Shown: positions 34,734-44,665, counted from the stretch's first letter. The stretch is DNA of 64,000 nucleotides from Viridibacillus arenosi (GCF_001955655.1 NZ_MSPW01000008.1:110716-174715), one strand, 5' to 3'. Notes: generated from the letters alone by a model not told the origin. Program-made: numbers and translations.

Positions 34734-35483
34734 ATGGATTTAGGACATCCGACAGCATCAGGAAACACAGCAAAAATCTATCTTTACAAAAACAAAATCG
34801 TTAAAGTATTTAATGAATATTTGCCGGATACGGAATCATCATATGAAGCAAATAAGCAAAAATATGCCTTTTTGCATGGACTTTCTGTTCCTAAAGTTTT
34901 GGATGTCACTAAAATAGATGGGAAACAAGCTATAATAATGGAGTATATTAAGGGAAGGACATTAGGAGAGCTTTTATCTGAAAATATGGATCAAGCAGAA
35001 TATTACATGAATATTTCCATTGATATACAACAAAAAATCCATACGATTATTACGAATTCACTAGAACCAATGTCTGAAAAACTAAGGCGCCAAATTGAAG
35101 CAGCACACAAGTTGGATAAAAGACATAAGGCAGATTTAATACGAAAATTGGATTCGATGACATTTGAGAATAGGTTATGTCATGGAGATTATCATCTATA
35201 TAATTTAATCATGTCCGATAATAAAGTTACAATTATAGATTGGGTTGATGCCAGTTCAGGTGATATACGTGCCGACATATATCGGACTTTTCTTTTGTAT
35301 TCACAATTTTCAGCGGAATTAGCTGATATGTATTTGCGACTTTATTGTGAGAAAAGTGGATTATCAAAAGAAAGTATTTTTCAATGGGCTCCAATCATTG
35401 CAGGAGCAAGGTTATCTGAAAATGTATCATCGGAAAAAACTGAACGTCTTTTGGAGATAATAAATCATTACTGTCCTAGATAG
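34734..35483 (+). CDS. Aminoglycoside-phosphotransferase/choline-kinase-like protein
   Basis: 249 residues. Nucleotide lobe GNTAKIYLYKNKIVKVF (about 12-28), hinge AIIMEYIKGRTLGELL, catalytic loop RLCHGDYHLYNLIM (about 149-162) and metal motif VTIIDWVDASSGD. Substrate unknown. The ATG at 34734 follows AAGGAGTGA. Confidence 0.85.
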   Translation: MDLGHPTASGNTAKIYLYKNKIVKVFNEYLPDTESSYEANKQKYAFLHGLSVPKVLDVTKIDGKQAIIMEYIKGRTLGELLSENMDQAEYYMNISIDIQQKIHTIITNSLEPMSEKLRRQIEAAHKLDKRHKADLIRKLDSMTFENRLCHGDYHLYNLIMSDNKVTIIDWVDASSGDIRADIYRTFLLYSQFSAELADMYLRLYCEKSGLSKESIFQWAPIIAGARLSENVSSEKTERLLEIINHYCPR

Positions 35484-35637
35484 CAATAATTTGAGTAGGG
35501 AATTGTGTAAAGGATAGTGATATGTTAGAAGATCAAAAGCAAGCAATTACGATATGCAAACAGCTACTTTACATAGAATAATGCCAATAAAATCAAAACT
35601 AATAATGCACAAAAGAAACTGGACCCTTTCTAACATC

Positions 35638-35675
35638 AAAGCCCAGGTTCTCTATTAATTTTGAGTCTGGGCTTT
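35638..35675. terminator. Terminator between convergent genes
   Basis: The perfect stem AAAGCCCAG/CTGGGCTTT serves the VanZ-like gene on the minus strand or the kinase gene on the plus strand. The rest of the 35484-35711 gap shows nothing clear. Confidence 0.65.
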
Positions 35676-35711
35676 CATCATATTTGGAACGTGAGCTACC
35701 GAATGGTACGA

Positions 35712-37136
35712 CTACTTTCTTGCTTGAATCAAGGTGAACCAACTTTTTCCATTAAATGTTCCGGAAACTCTGTATACTGGCTGATAGAAATCTTTCGTGT
35801 CATACATATACGTAAGCTCAATTAATTCTAAATCAAGTTGGTCACCTTTTTTTATAATAAGTTCTTCTTCCTGTACCAGTGCATTATATTTTATTTGGGG
35901 GAATTCTCCATTCTTAATTCGCTCATACACTTCTGCAAATGACAAGATGTTCACTTCCCGTATAAATTGGTTTTTATGAAGATTATACGATAATGAATAA
36001 ACACTGCCATCGGGTTTAAGCCCAAGACTTAAATCACCATACCAATAATCTTTGTTTAAATCAGTACGATCTGGAAGTTCCCATTCAAAATCTCCATTCT
36101 CTAATACAGTAAATTCTGCATCTTGGGGTAGTATAGAAAGTTCGTCCATCATTGCCAATGCCTTGTCAACCATTGGCTCTTGCTCTGCTAATGAAGTTTG
36201 CTCTGGTGTATAAAGATCCTCTGAAAATGACCAACTTCCCTCTGAACTTATAAATAACGTAGATGGGACCCCTGCTTTATCTTCCAATAGAATCTCACGA
36301 TCACCACCATTATCCTGTGCACTCAACTCTGATAATCCTAATTTCCCTTGTAACAGGGCTTCAACTCCAACATTATTAATCATTTTCTTATATACTGGGG
36401 CAACTGCGGGTAATGAGCTTAATTCTAATGAAGTTGATAAATCAACCCCTGACATATTCGATTTTGTATACGCGTTTATTGCTAGATGACCAAACTCCTT
36501 TTGGGCGTAGATAATATTCATCCCAAGAAAAATCAAACCCATCAAGAGAGGTATAGCAAGATTTCTGACCAGACTTTTTATTTTTACTTTTTTGTGATGA
36601 GCAATGGAAGCCCCTAGCATGTATAACTGGTATCCAATAATCCCACCAAGTGAATTGTTAATTAAATCATCAAGCTCAAAAATCCCTGCTCCTGAAAGTG
36701 TTTGATACGTTTCAATAGACAGTGTGGTACTTACAACTACAAAAAGAAGCCACTTAAACTCTTTAGTTTTAACGATAATTAAAGGCAAAAAAATTCCTAA
36801 TGGAACAAACATTAATATATTAAAAATACAATTTTGTAGATCACGCAAAGAGTATTTCTTCCACGCATCAATGTAACCACTGAACGGATTAAGGTTCATC
36901 TGCAAGTAGTGTGAAGTGCCACGGCCAATAATAGTTAATTCACACACAAAAACAATATATCCGATGAAAAGTGCGCCAAGAATAAGTTTCTTTATTTGAA
37001 TTTTTTTTCTGTCTGTTTGTTGTTTTCTATAATAAAAGAAGTAATATAGTGCAATAAGTAAGAACTCAACTACAATAATAATGATTACTGGCAACATTAA
37101 ATACCGAATATTATTAATAATTTCTGTAACTCCCAA
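35712..37136 (-). CDS. VanZ-like membrane protein with extracytoplasmic C-terminal region
   Basis: 474 residues. The N-terminal ~200 residues form a VanZ-like domain with five or six helices and the motifs LNPFSGYIDAWK, NILMFVPLGIFLPLI and IETYQTLSGAGIFELDDLINNSLGGIIGY. A C-terminal soluble domain of about 260 residues is unusual for VanZ and of unknown role. The TTG at 37136 lies 10 bases after AGGAG; an ATG at codon 14 is possible. VanZ in other bacteria confers low-level teicoplanin resistance; that is not implied here. Confidence 0.82.
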   Translation of the reverse strand: MGVTEIINNIRYLMLPVIIIIVVEFLLIALYYFFYYRKQQTDRKKIQIKKLILGALFIGYIVFVCELTIIGRGTSHYLQMNLNPFSGYIDAWKKYSLRDLQNCIFNILMFVPLGIFLPLIIVKTKEFKWLLFVVVSTTLSIETYQTLSGAGIFELDDLINNSLGGIIGYQLYMLGASIAHHKKVKIKSLVRNLAIPLLMGLIFLGMNIIYAQKEFGHLAINAYTKSNMSGVDLSTSLELSSLPAVAPVYKKMINNVGVEALLQGKLGLSELSAQDNGGDREILLEDKAGVPSTLFISSEGSWSFSEDLYTPEQTSLAEQEPMVDKALAMMDELSILPQDAEFTVLENGDFEWELPDRTDLNKDYWYGDLSLGLKPDGSVYSLSYNLHKNQFIREVNILSFAEVYERIKNGEFPQIKYNALVQEEELIIKKGDQLDLELIELTYMYDTKDFYQPVYRVSGTFNGKSWFTLIQARK

Positions 37137-37783
37137 GATAAGACGCTCCTAACTAAATTATTCTGATGATTCTCAAACACTACACTTAATGAGAGACCAA
37201 CCAATGTTTTTATATTCATTTCACTTTTATTGTAACTGGAAATTATTAATAATTAATGAGAAATTTTATGAAGATTTCTTAAGAATTTGAATTAGTTAAA
37301 CAAGAATCATTGGTTAAAATATAAACATTTTAAAATTACTGATGCTGTTTTCCTTCTATTACTCTTTCTTTTTTCCACTCCTTATTTATTATACTTATAT
37401 ACATTTTTGATATAGAGAGTATATCAATAATTTTTTCCATATTTATCGAGAAAGAAGAAAATAAAAAAATATCTAAAAATTAAAAAAACCATGAGTCTCT
37501 TATCTTAAGAAGGCGTAAAAAGACCACTCCATGATGGGTGGACTTGAAGTTCAATCCTGTATTTTATATTTATTCAATGTAGCTCCTAGAATTGTAGCTG
37601 CTTTTTATTATAGTAAAAGAAAAACACCTTCAGCTGCATGATAGGCTGGGAGTGTTTTTTCTTTTCTGAAAATTTCTGTGCATTAGTTATATATAAGTCT
37701 AAAGTTTCTGATTATTAAAACCCTCAATATGTTATAATTATTAACGAAAATTTTTACACTAAAAAAATAAAGGAGAGGTGTAA
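37137..37783. other. Long intergenic region with a terminator
   Basis: The gap of about 650 bases separates divergent genes. It holds a terminator-like hairpin at 37619-37663 (AAAAACAC..TCAGC paired with GGCTG..GTGTTTTT, then T). No gene was recognised. Confidence 0.5.
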
Positions 37784-38941
37784 ATGAAAAAAATTATCCG
37801 TTACTTGGTTTTGGTTGTATTGTTATTCTCTTTGGTAACTCCAGTTGCTGATGCAGCAAGTAAGATTACGCTTTCTGCAAAACTTAGTAAAAGTACGCTT
37901 AAGTACAACGGTTCTGCAAAAGTTAACTATAGTGTTAAGAAAAATGGGAAGATCGTAAAGAAACCGAAAGTGTCTTTTAGTTCCTCTAATAAGAAAATTG
38001 TGACTGTTTCTAGTAAAGGTGTAGTGAAATCTAAAAACGTCGGAAAAGCATATGTGTACGTAAAAGCATATGGTAAAAAAGTTAAATTGCCTGTCACTGT
38101 TTCTAGGAAAGTATGGAGCGTTGAGGGGAAATATAAAGGAAGAAAAGTAGATACATCCTTTGACAATAAATACGTTTCAGCTGGCTCATCTTTATATGAT
38201 TTAAAAAACGGTAATCTAGTAAAATCTTTTGCTAAGAATAATAGTAAGAAGAATTCTATTTTCTTTTGGAAAGACGGTTTAGTTCATTATGACGGTAGTA
38301 TTTTTGATTACTTCAATTGCAAATTTACTTCATATAATAAATTCAAATTGTTTAACCCTAACAATGATTACTTCTTCGATGTAAAAAATGGGGTATCGTA
38401 TGCTAGTCAGAATAAGAGTAAAGGGAAAGTTGTAAATTCAGACTTAGATGTGGTGGAAATAGATGATGTTGAAACAGGAAGAAACGCAGCAGCACTTTCT
38501 GTAGATGGTTCAATTTTAGCTACAGCCTATGATGACACGCGTGTTGTATTAAATGATACAAAAACAGGAAATGTTATAAAAGAATTTAAAATCGATAATA
38601 AAGAAGTAAGAGGTATTACGTTTACAAAAGACAATAATAAATTATTATTAAGCGTTACAAACGTTGACGAAGAAGATTTTATGGTTTACGTGTATGATAC
38701 AGATTCAAATGTAGTTCTAAAAAAATTCGGAGGACCATATGGCGTTATTGGTGAGGTTAAAATCAGTCCAGATGGAAAAAGAATTGCTCTTCTAGACATG
38801 CGAGGAGTTAAAATGTATGACAGTTCTTATAAATTATTATATGAACTTAAAATGATTGATAAAACTAGTATGAACTTCACTAAGGACAGCAAATATCTAA
38901 TCGTTGCTGGCGGAGATGTTACAAAGTATTACGTTAAATAG
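37784..38941 (+). CDS. Secreted protein with bacterial Ig-like (Big_2) domain and beta-propeller-like region
   Basis: 385 residues. A signal peptide (1-25, YLVLVVLLFSLVTPVADA) precedes a Big_2 domain (about 28-105: SKSTLKYNGSAKVNYSVKKN, SFSSSNKKIVTVSSKGVVK). From about residue 115 come WD-like blocks (AALSVDGSILATAYDDTRVVL, VKISPDGKRIALLDMRG, MNFTKDSKYLIVAGG). Cell surface or secreted; ligand unknown. AAAGGAGAGGTG precedes the ATG. Confidence 0.83.
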   Translation: MKKIIRYLVLVVLLFSLVTPVADAASKITLSAKLSKSTLKYNGSAKVNYSVKKNGKIVKKPKVSFSSSNKKIVTVSSKGVVKSKNVGKAYVYVKAYGKKVKLPVTVSRKVWSVEGKYKGRKVDTSFDNKYVSAGSSLYDLKNGNLVKSFAKNNSKKNSIFFWKDGLVHYDGSIFDYFNCKFTSYNKFKLFNPNNDYFFDVKNGVSYASQNKSKGKVVNSDLDVVEIDDVETGRNAAALSVDGSILATAYDDTRVVLNDTKTGNVIKEFKIDNKEVRGITFTKDNNKLLLSVTNVDEEDFMVYVYDTDSNVVLKKFGGPYGVIGEVKISPDGKRIALLDMRGVKMYDSSYKLLYELKMIDKTSMNFTKDSKYLIVAGGDVTKYYVK

Positions 38942-39035
38942 TGATTACTATTAATCATAAGCCTAGAGAGAAAGTTTAGATTTATATATTTACTCAAGGA
39001 CAGTAGAATAGACGTATTTTCGCAACTTAATAGCT

Positions 39036-39065
39036 GACTCCAGTGTTTTACTGGGGTCTTTTTTA
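39036..39065 (+). terminator. Terminator after the Big_2 protein gene
   Basis: The stem GACTCCAGT/ACTGGGGTC is followed by six T. Confidence 0.75.
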
Positions 39066-39090
39066 ATTGTACTTCTTTTATTAAGTAACC

Positions 39091-39133
39091 AAAGCCTAAT
39101 CTCCCGGTGTATTATGCGAGAAATTAGGCTTTT
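39091..39133 (-). terminator. Terminator of the 39137 gene
   Basis: AAAGCCTAATT.../AATTAGGCTTT hairpin lying directly downstream of a minus-strand stop codon. Confidence 0.65.
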
Positions 39134-39136
39134 TTA

Positions 39137-39493
39137 TTATATTTTCAAAGTTTCTTCCTGGTTTTTAATTTCTTTAATGAAATAATCATAAAAAGCATTT
39201 TCCATTAGTAGCCCCTTATTATAAAGGTCTACCATACAGTTTTCCAAATCTCGAGATTCAACGTCTCCATTTTGAGAGTGTACTGCACTACTAAGTGACC
39301 TTGCTAGTCTTTTCGCAGATTCCGCCATACCAGATTGATCAATAGGTTTAATAGCGTCTTCAGGAATGTCGAAAAGCAACATATCCCCATCTTCAAAAGG
39401 CTTAATGGAGTAAGTATTCTTTCTAACACTGTAGTCCCAAATAATAGCTTTTTGTCCTTCATGTATTACTCGTTGATTTAACTCAAACTTCAT
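39137..39493 (-). CDS. Hypothetical cytosolic protein
   Basis: 118 residues. A short beta-rich start (KFELNQRVIHEGQKAIIWDYSVRKNTYSIKPFEDGD) is followed by helices (SAKRLARSLSSAVHSQN...ALYNKG-like). The ATG at 39493 follows GGAGGTGG. No family recognised. Confidence 0.68.
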   Translation of the reverse strand: MKFELNQRVIHEGQKAIIWDYSVRKNTYSIKPFEDGDMLLFDIPEDAIKPIDQSGMAESAKRLARSLSSAVHSQNGDVESRDLENCMVDLYNKGLLMENAFYDYFIKEIKNQEETLKI

Positions 39494-39742
39494 TCTTAAA
39501 CCACCTCCATACATATATAATAACCTTTTAAACCAATATATTACAAATTAGATAACTGATAGTATGTGATTATTATCGTAGAATTGTGGAATTAGGGATA
39601 TTGTCTAGGGAATAGATTAATTAATACATACTAATGGTGTAGGTTTTTATATTCATTAATTGTATTATTTTTAAAATATTAGGATGAGTAAATTCTGTAT
39701 TTAATAATAATATAATACTTTAATAGAAGGAGATTTCTTTCG

Positions 39743-39817
39743 ATGAGCAAAGTTAAACATGTAAGGATTCAAATGATTGAAGAGCTACTTAAAGGTACAA
39801 AAGAGAAAGAATGCTAA
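39743..39817 (+). other. Very small open frame (24 codons) with good ribosome binding site
   Basis: MSKVKHVRIQMIEELLKGTK ends KEKEC after GAAGGAGAT. It may be a real peptide or the start of a frameshifted gene whose tail continues to about 39885 in another frame. The rest of the 39494-39909 gap shows nothing clear. Confidence 0.3.
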
Positions 39818-39909
39818 AATATATGAACAACAACGTGATGAATTCTTGTACTATTGAAGATGACAGTAGAATTGTGAATTTGTAATTAAGAATGAGAGGT
39901 GGCTTATTA

Positions 39910-40551
39910 ATGAAACAAGCAATTATTTTTGATATGGATGGTACATTGTTTCAAACAAATTTGATCTTAGAACCTGCTTTGGCAGCAACATTTGATATCT
40001 TAAGAGCCAATGGATCATGGAATGAGGATACGCCAATCAATAAGTACTTGGAGATAATGGGAGTGCCTTTACCGGTTGTCTGGGAAACGTTATGCCCACA
40101 ACATTCACCAGAGATGCGTGAAAGGAATAATGAGATTTTTCATGAAAAGACGATTAATCTGATTAAAGATAAACAAGGTGCCTTATATCCTCATGCAGAA
40201 CTTGTCCTTGAAACACTTAGTTTGAGGTATGATTTATACATAGCGAGTAATGGCCAAGCTTCTTATTTACAAGCGATTGTTGATACTTACGAGCTACATA
40301 GATTTTTCAAGAAAGTATACAGCATTCAGACCATACCTTCTGGACATAAATCGGATTTGGTAAAGAAGATTTTACTGGAAAATAGAATTGAAAATGGGGT
40401 AGTTGTAGGGGATCGTTTATCAGATATTCTTGCTGCAAAAGATAATGAGTTAACTTCTATAGGTGTCAATTTCGATTTCGCACAGGCTACAGAACTAGAA
40501 AAAGCAGATAAAGTCATTAATGATTTAAAGGAATTAATTACGATATTATAA
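39910..40551 (+). CDS. HAD-superfamily hydrolase
   Basis: 213 residues. Motif I FDMDGTLFQTN (about 7-17, nucleophile Asp8), motif II YIASNGQ, the lysine in GHKSDLVKKIL, and motif III VVVGDRLSDILAAKDN, as in phosphoglycolate-phosphatase-like members. The substrate is not predictable. The ATG at 39910 follows GAGAGGTGG. Confidence 0.9.
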   Translation: MKQAIIFDMDGTLFQTNLILEPALAATFDILRANGSWNEDTPINKYLEIMGVPLPVVWETLCPQHSPEMRERNNEIFHEKTINLIKDKQGALYPHAELVLETLSLRYDLYIASNGQASYLQAIVDTYELHRFFKKVYSIQTIPSGHKSDLVKKILLENRIENGVVVGDRLSDILAAKDNELTSIGVNFDFAQATELEKADKVINDLKELITIL

Positions 40552-40556
40552 ACTGT

Positions 40557-40604
40557 ACCCCTTAGGGTTGACGATTTACAGTCTATCATAAGGGGTGTTT
40601 TTTT
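40557..40604 (+). terminator. Rho-independent terminator
   Basis: The ACCCCTTA/TAAGGGGT stem is followed by eight T, right after the HAD gene. The following ~300 bases to 40912 hold no recognisable gene. Confidence 0.75.
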
Positions 40605-40911
40605 TATTTATTAAGGAACCTGAATTAATAAGTAATAAACACTAGCGTTTTTATTAGATTAAGATATAGCCATTATGAAAAAACGAGAGTAGAGTCATAT
40701 GTATTCAAAATTTACGATTTTTGAATACAATAATTCAGCTTCACCAGTTTTTAGACAACTAATTCATTATTGGTAATATAAATCACAAAATCTTGTATTA
40801 ATTTATATAGCATATTAATAAAAAATAATATAAAATATAAAGTGTAATAATACACTATTCATAGCGTTATTTCTCTTTTTGAATCTTATTTGTTAATTTA
40901 GTTAGGAGAAT

Positions 40912-41349
40912 ATGATGAGATTTAAAAACTTAGTATTACTTAATGTAGTACCTGTATTATGCATTCATTCATTAGTGGTGTTGCTTAAAAATATAGGAAA
41001 TACAAGAGAGTTGTCGACATTACAGGCAGAAATTATATTATTTACGCCGATAGTTTTATTGGCAATCAACTATAAAATAGAATCTGAAAAAAGAGGGGGA
41101 TCATTTTTAAATAACTTTCTTTTCATTATTATAAGCTGTGGGGTTGGACTGGCTATTTACTTTTTGGACCTTGGATTTACATTTCGAGATTGGGGTCCAT
41201 ACTATCCAAAAGACTTTATACTAGAGGGGATAGGTGCACTTTTATATATGAGCAGTATAGTTCAGTGTCTAGTTGGTGGTTTTGTATGTTCAACTATATT
41301 GTTTATTAAAAATATGAGAGCCAAAAGAAAAGAGTTAATAAAAGGGTAA
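40912..41349 (+). CDS. Putative membrane protein
   Basis: 145 residues with four predicted helices (about 6-26, 42-52, 65-88, 110-132) and a basic C-terminus (KNMRAKRKELIKG). TTAGGAGAA precedes the ATG. No family recognised. Confidence 0.65.
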   Translation: MMRFKNLVLLNVVPVLCIHSLVVLLKNIGNTRELSTLQAEIILFTPIVLLAINYKIESEKRGGSFLNNFLFIIISCGVGLAIYFLDLGFTFRDWGPYYPKDFILEGIGALLYMSSIVQCLVGGFVCSTILFIKNMRAKRKELIKG

Positions 41350-41548
41350 TAAAGAACTTAGATTGGGTGAATATCCTAACTGATGGTACTAGAGATATTA
41401 TTCGAAGGATCTAATAATACATATTTGCTGTCAATGTAGTAAAATATGGAGATATAAAACTTGTAAATTCGTATAATGAGTACCGTTTAAGATAGCTATT
41501 TGTGATGGAGTTCTAAGTTTTAATTTCAGCAAAAGGATTAATTATGTA

Positions 41549-41587
41549 CCTGTGTTAGAATCTATTAATAATTGATTCTAACACAGG
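41549..41587. repeat. Perfect 14-bp inverted repeat before the Dph6-like gene
   Basis: CCTGTGTTAGAATC and its exact complement are separated by 11 bases and end 8 bases before AAAGGAGTG. There is no T run, so a protein-binding site or 5' RNA hairpin is as likely as a terminator. Confidence 0.6.
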
Positions 41588-41609
41588 CAATAAAAGGAGT
41601 GATTCTACT

Positions 41610-42272
41610 ATGAAAAACGTACATTTCGTTGCTTCCTGGAGTGGTGGGAAAGATTCAGCGCTGGCATATTATCGAGCACTGCAATTAGGGATGGTTCCGA
41701 AGAAAATTTTAACGATGTTTGAGGATGATGGGGAGATTTCTAAGTCACATGCAGTTCCTTTAGAAGTTGTACAAGCACAAGTAGATAAATTAGGGATACC
41801 CCTGTTAACTAAACCTGCAAGTTGGAGCTCATATGAGGAACAATTTATAGATGCGATGGATGCATGTCGAGCTGAAGGGATTACACACGGCGTGTTCGGA
41901 GATATTGATCTGGAAGGTCATTTAGATTGGGTCCAAACAACATGTACGAAATCGGATATTATAGCAGTCCATCCACTATGGAAAATGTCGCGGCGATCAG
42001 TGGTAGAGGAACTGTTAGAAGCTGATTTTGAGTCGTGGATTATTGTAGTGAATACAACTATGATGCCTGCTTCTTATGTTGGGAAAAGATTGACAAAAGA
42101 ATTAGTGGAGGAACTAGAAGCAGCAGGCATCGATGCGTGTGGCGAGAACGGTGAATTTCACACTATTGTAGTTGATGGACCTATTTTCTCTGAGCGCGTT
42201 CCAATCTCCATTTCTGCTCCTATAGAAAAAGGAAATTATGTTTTCTCTCCAGTTTCGTTAGACGAAAAATGA
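41610..42272 (+). CDS. Dph6-related ATP pyrophosphatase (diphthine-ammonia-ligase-like)
   Basis: 220 residues with the PP-loop SWSGGKDSALAYYRA (about 9-23). Further family motifs are GITHGVFGDIDLEGHLDWV (about 89-107) and GENGEFHTIVVDGPIF (about 180-195). Bacteria lack diphthamide, so the true role of this family in bacteria is unknown. AAAGGAGTG precedes the ATG. Confidence 0.88.
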   Translation: MKNVHFVASWSGGKDSALAYYRALQLGMVPKKILTMFEDDGEISKSHAVPLEVVQAQVDKLGIPLLTKPASWSSYEEQFIDAMDACRAEGITHGVFGDIDLEGHLDWVQTTCTKSDIIAVHPLWKMSRRSVVEELLEADFESWIIVVNTTMMPASYVGKRLTKELVEELEAAGIDACGENGEFHTIVVDGPIFSERVPISISAPIEKGNYVFSPVSLDEK

Positions 42273-42469
42273 AAAAGGAACCGTAAGTAAGGAGTGCAGT
42301 CCCTTTAACTCCGATTCTTCAACATAACCTTTGATCCTGTGGATTTAAAATAAAGTCACGATGTTTATAAAAAAGATGCGATGTTTTGAAGAAAGTCGCA
42401 ATGTTTGAAAAAAGTTATGATGCTTTACCCCTTTTGAATATAGTTACTTGGAGAAAGGAATTCCTATGT

Positions 42470-43444
42470 ATGTCTAAAATGGTTAATATGCTTTCTATAT
42501 TATGGCTCCTCAAAACGAGGAAACAATTGACTGCTAAGGAGCTAGCAGAGGAATTAGAAATCAGTATCCGTACGGTGTACCGCTATATTGATGCTCTTTG
42601 TGCAAGTGGAGTACCAATCATTTCAGATGCAGGACATAATGGTGGGTACAGTTTACTGAATGAGTTTACAAAGGCACCTTTGTTTTTTAACCTGGATGAG
42701 CAGAAAGCGCTTGTTCATGCTGCAAAATTTGCAATAGATGCAGGGTATCCCTTTAGTGAAGCGTTAGATGAAGCAATTTCTAAATTGAAAATGTATACAA
42801 ACGCGGAGCAATTGAAGCATATCAATCGTCATTTAAGAGGGTTTGAAGTCATCCATCCTACAGTCGAACCGTCTTTGAAATCTATTCTACAAGATTTAGA
42901 AATTGCTGTTGCCGAAAATTATAAGTTATTTATTATTTATCATAAAGATAGGGAAATCGAACCGCAATCACGCCATATTGATCCTTATGGTCTTGTTTAT
43001 TGGAAAGGTAAGTGGTACACAGTTGCATATTGCCATCTGCGTAAAGAAATTCGGAGTTTTAGAATCGATCGTATTCAATCATTATCCAAAACAGATAAAA
43101 AATTTGACAGACCCTCGGGATTTTCAGCACGTTCTTTCTTCCTAAAAGACCTTTTACCTGATTCAAACCAACTTGAAAAACTCATTTCTGTCCGTATCAA
43201 AGGCAAGACACATGCGCTTGATGATTTATGTCAGCATTGGTTATTTAGTCATGCTTTAATAGAACGAAAAAACGACCAAGCTCTTTTTAAGGTTGATAAA
43301 GAGTCTATTCATACCTTTGTACCTTACTTTCTTCTTCCCTATGGTAAATCTATTACCATTTTGGAACCAACTTTATTACAAGAAAAATTGGCAACTATCA
43401 GCTTTGAGTTATTCAATCATTATAAAAAAACTTCACTTCACTGA
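42470..43444 (+). CDS. YafY-type transcriptional regulator with WYL domain
   Basis: 324 residues. The N-terminal winged helix-turn-helix (about 1-60: LAEELEISIRTVYRYIDALCASGVPIISDAGHNGGYSL) is followed by a WYL domain (about 140-220, with YGLVYWKGKWYTVAYCHLRKEIRSFRIDRI). The ATG at 42470 is chosen because the upstream 28 codons are not conserved-looking. The SRPBCC gene just downstream may be co-regulated. Confidence 0.88.
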   Translation: MSKMVNMLSILWLLKTRKQLTAKELAEELEISIRTVYRYIDALCASGVPIISDAGHNGGYSLLNEFTKAPLFFNLDEQKALVHAAKFAIDAGYPFSEALDEAISKLKMYTNAEQLKHINRHLRGFEVIHPTVEPSLKSILQDLEIAVAENYKLFIIYHKDREIEPQSRHIDPYGLVYWKGKWYTVAYCHLRKEIRSFRIDRIQSLSKTDKKFDRPSGFSARSFFLKDLLPDSNQLEKLISVRIKGKTHALDDLCQHWLFSHALIERKNDQALFKVDKESIHTFVPYFLLPYGKSITILEPTLLQEKLATISFELFNHYKKTSLH

Positions 43445-43469
43445 CCGTACTTGGCAGTGAAGTTTTTTT
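43435..43469 (+). terminator. Terminator after the WYL regulator
   Basis: The ACTTCACT/AGTGAAGT stem, which overlaps the stop codon, is followed by seven T. Confidence 0.65.
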
Positions 43470-43514
43470 ATAATGTACATGTACAGAACAAAATTTTTAG
43501 GAGGCATATAAATC

Positions 43515-43973
43515 ATGAAGGATTTGAAGTATCAATTTTATATTGCAGGTACACCAGAGGAAGTTTGGAAGGCATTAATCTCTCCTGAGGGTACAAAACA
43601 AATTTATTATGGGTCCGTCATAAGATCTACATTTCAAGTGGGCGATCTCTTGGAGTATGTAGGTCCTGGAGTAGATGGAGATGAAACGGTGCATGTATAC
43701 GGTAACGTATTGGAGTATGAACCGAATCAGTTAATTCGATTTACTCACTATACTGGAAAGTCTTATATGAAAGATGATCATGCATTTGAATCGAGAATTT
43801 CTTATCTTCTAGAGCCTATTGGCTCATGCACGAAATTGACACTCATTCATGACCAGTGGGAAGAAGATGATCCCTATTTTGAGAACAGCGACAATGCCTG
43901 GTGGATGATTTTAAATAATACAAAGACTTTAGTAGAAACAGGAAGTACTCTAGATTTTGGTGAAGGTTCATAG
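43515..43973 (+). CDS. SRPBCC (AHSA1-type) domain protein
   Basis: 152 residues of START-like fold: FYIAGTPEEVWKALISPEGTKQIYYGSV at the start, LEYEPNQLIRFTHYTG, and a C-terminal NAWWMILNNTKTLVETG helix. It probably binds a hydrophobic ligand. AGGAGGC precedes the ATG. It is adjacent to a WYL regulator. Confidence 0.88.
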   Translation: MKDLKYQFYIAGTPEEVWKALISPEGTKQIYYGSVIRSTFQVGDLLEYVGPGVDGDETVHVYGNVLEYEPNQLIRFTHYTGKSYMKDDHAFESRISYLLEPIGSCTKLTLIHDQWEEDDPYFENSDNAWWMILNNTKTLVETGSTLDFGEGS

Positions 43974-44247
43974 GTCCGTCACAAATGATTTAACAAAAAG
44001 GGAGTAGTGGAGCACAACTCCTTAACTAATTTGTATTTTAAGATTTATGTTGTTTAGTCTATCTCACTGATTGTGGAGTAAACAACTTAAATGTGTAAAA
44101 AACTTAACCATGACCTAGAATTTTTCTATATAACTGATCTCTTTGAGAGAACATATATATTTGTTCAATCAACGGGCACGATTTTGGAAGATCAAAGGTA
44201 GAAAATGATTAAACTTTTTAATAAAACCATAACTTAAAACTACTAGA

Positions 44248-44290
44248 GAATAATCCATTTTGATTAATCTTTTTTCAAAATGGACTATTC
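44248..44290. terminator. Strong hairpin
   Basis: The stem GAATA.TCCATTTTGA/TCAAAATGGA.TATTC overlaps the start of the toxin-like open frame, arguing that the frame is not translated from its first ATG. The flanking 43974-44247 stretch shows no gene. Confidence 0.55.
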
Positions 44291-44571
44291 TTATTTACCG
44301 AAAAATACAGGTTTATTGTGTTTTTAATCAAACTTTATTTCTAAGCTGCAACTTTTATCCTAAAAGACTTAAAGAATCTACAATTAAATCAATTATTATG
44401 ACCTCTTTGTCTAAAGGTACTCTTAAGGGTACTGCTAAAAATGGATATAAAACCTATACATATAAGTTAAATAAACATGGAAATAAAAATATGAAGGTTG
44501 TTGTTAATAAAGATGGTGTAATTGTAACTGCTTATCCAACTTCAGGAACATCAGTAAAAGTTAAAAAATGA
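44260..44571 (+). pseudogene. C-terminal fragment of a polymorphic toxin (EndoU/BECR-like)
   Basis: Only the last ~55 residues of this frame look like protein: TLKGTAKNGYKTYTYKL, KNMKVVVNKDGVIVTAYPTS, GTSVKVKK. The VVxKDGxIVTAYPTS ending is typical of nuclease domains at the C-terminus of secreted polymorphic toxins such as EndoU. The catalytic His region and all trafficking domains are missing. A hairpin overlaps the apparent start. It is immediately followed by a truncated frame in the position of an immunity gene. Confidence 0.45.
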
Positions 44572-44587
44572 TAGGAGCTTTAATGAC

Positions 44588-44665
44588 ATGAAGATAGCAT
44601 TTAATGTAGAAGAATACGAAGATATGATAAATTCCCCTTTTTCTGCGGAAATGATGCAGAAATAA
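44588..44665 (+). pseudogene. Truncated immunity-like reading frame
   Basis: 25 codons, MKIAFNVEEYEDMINSPFSA..., with AGGAG upstream, starting 16 bases after the toxin-like frame. The size and sudden stop suggest the 5' end of an immunity gene cut short. Family not recognised. Confidence 0.35.
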
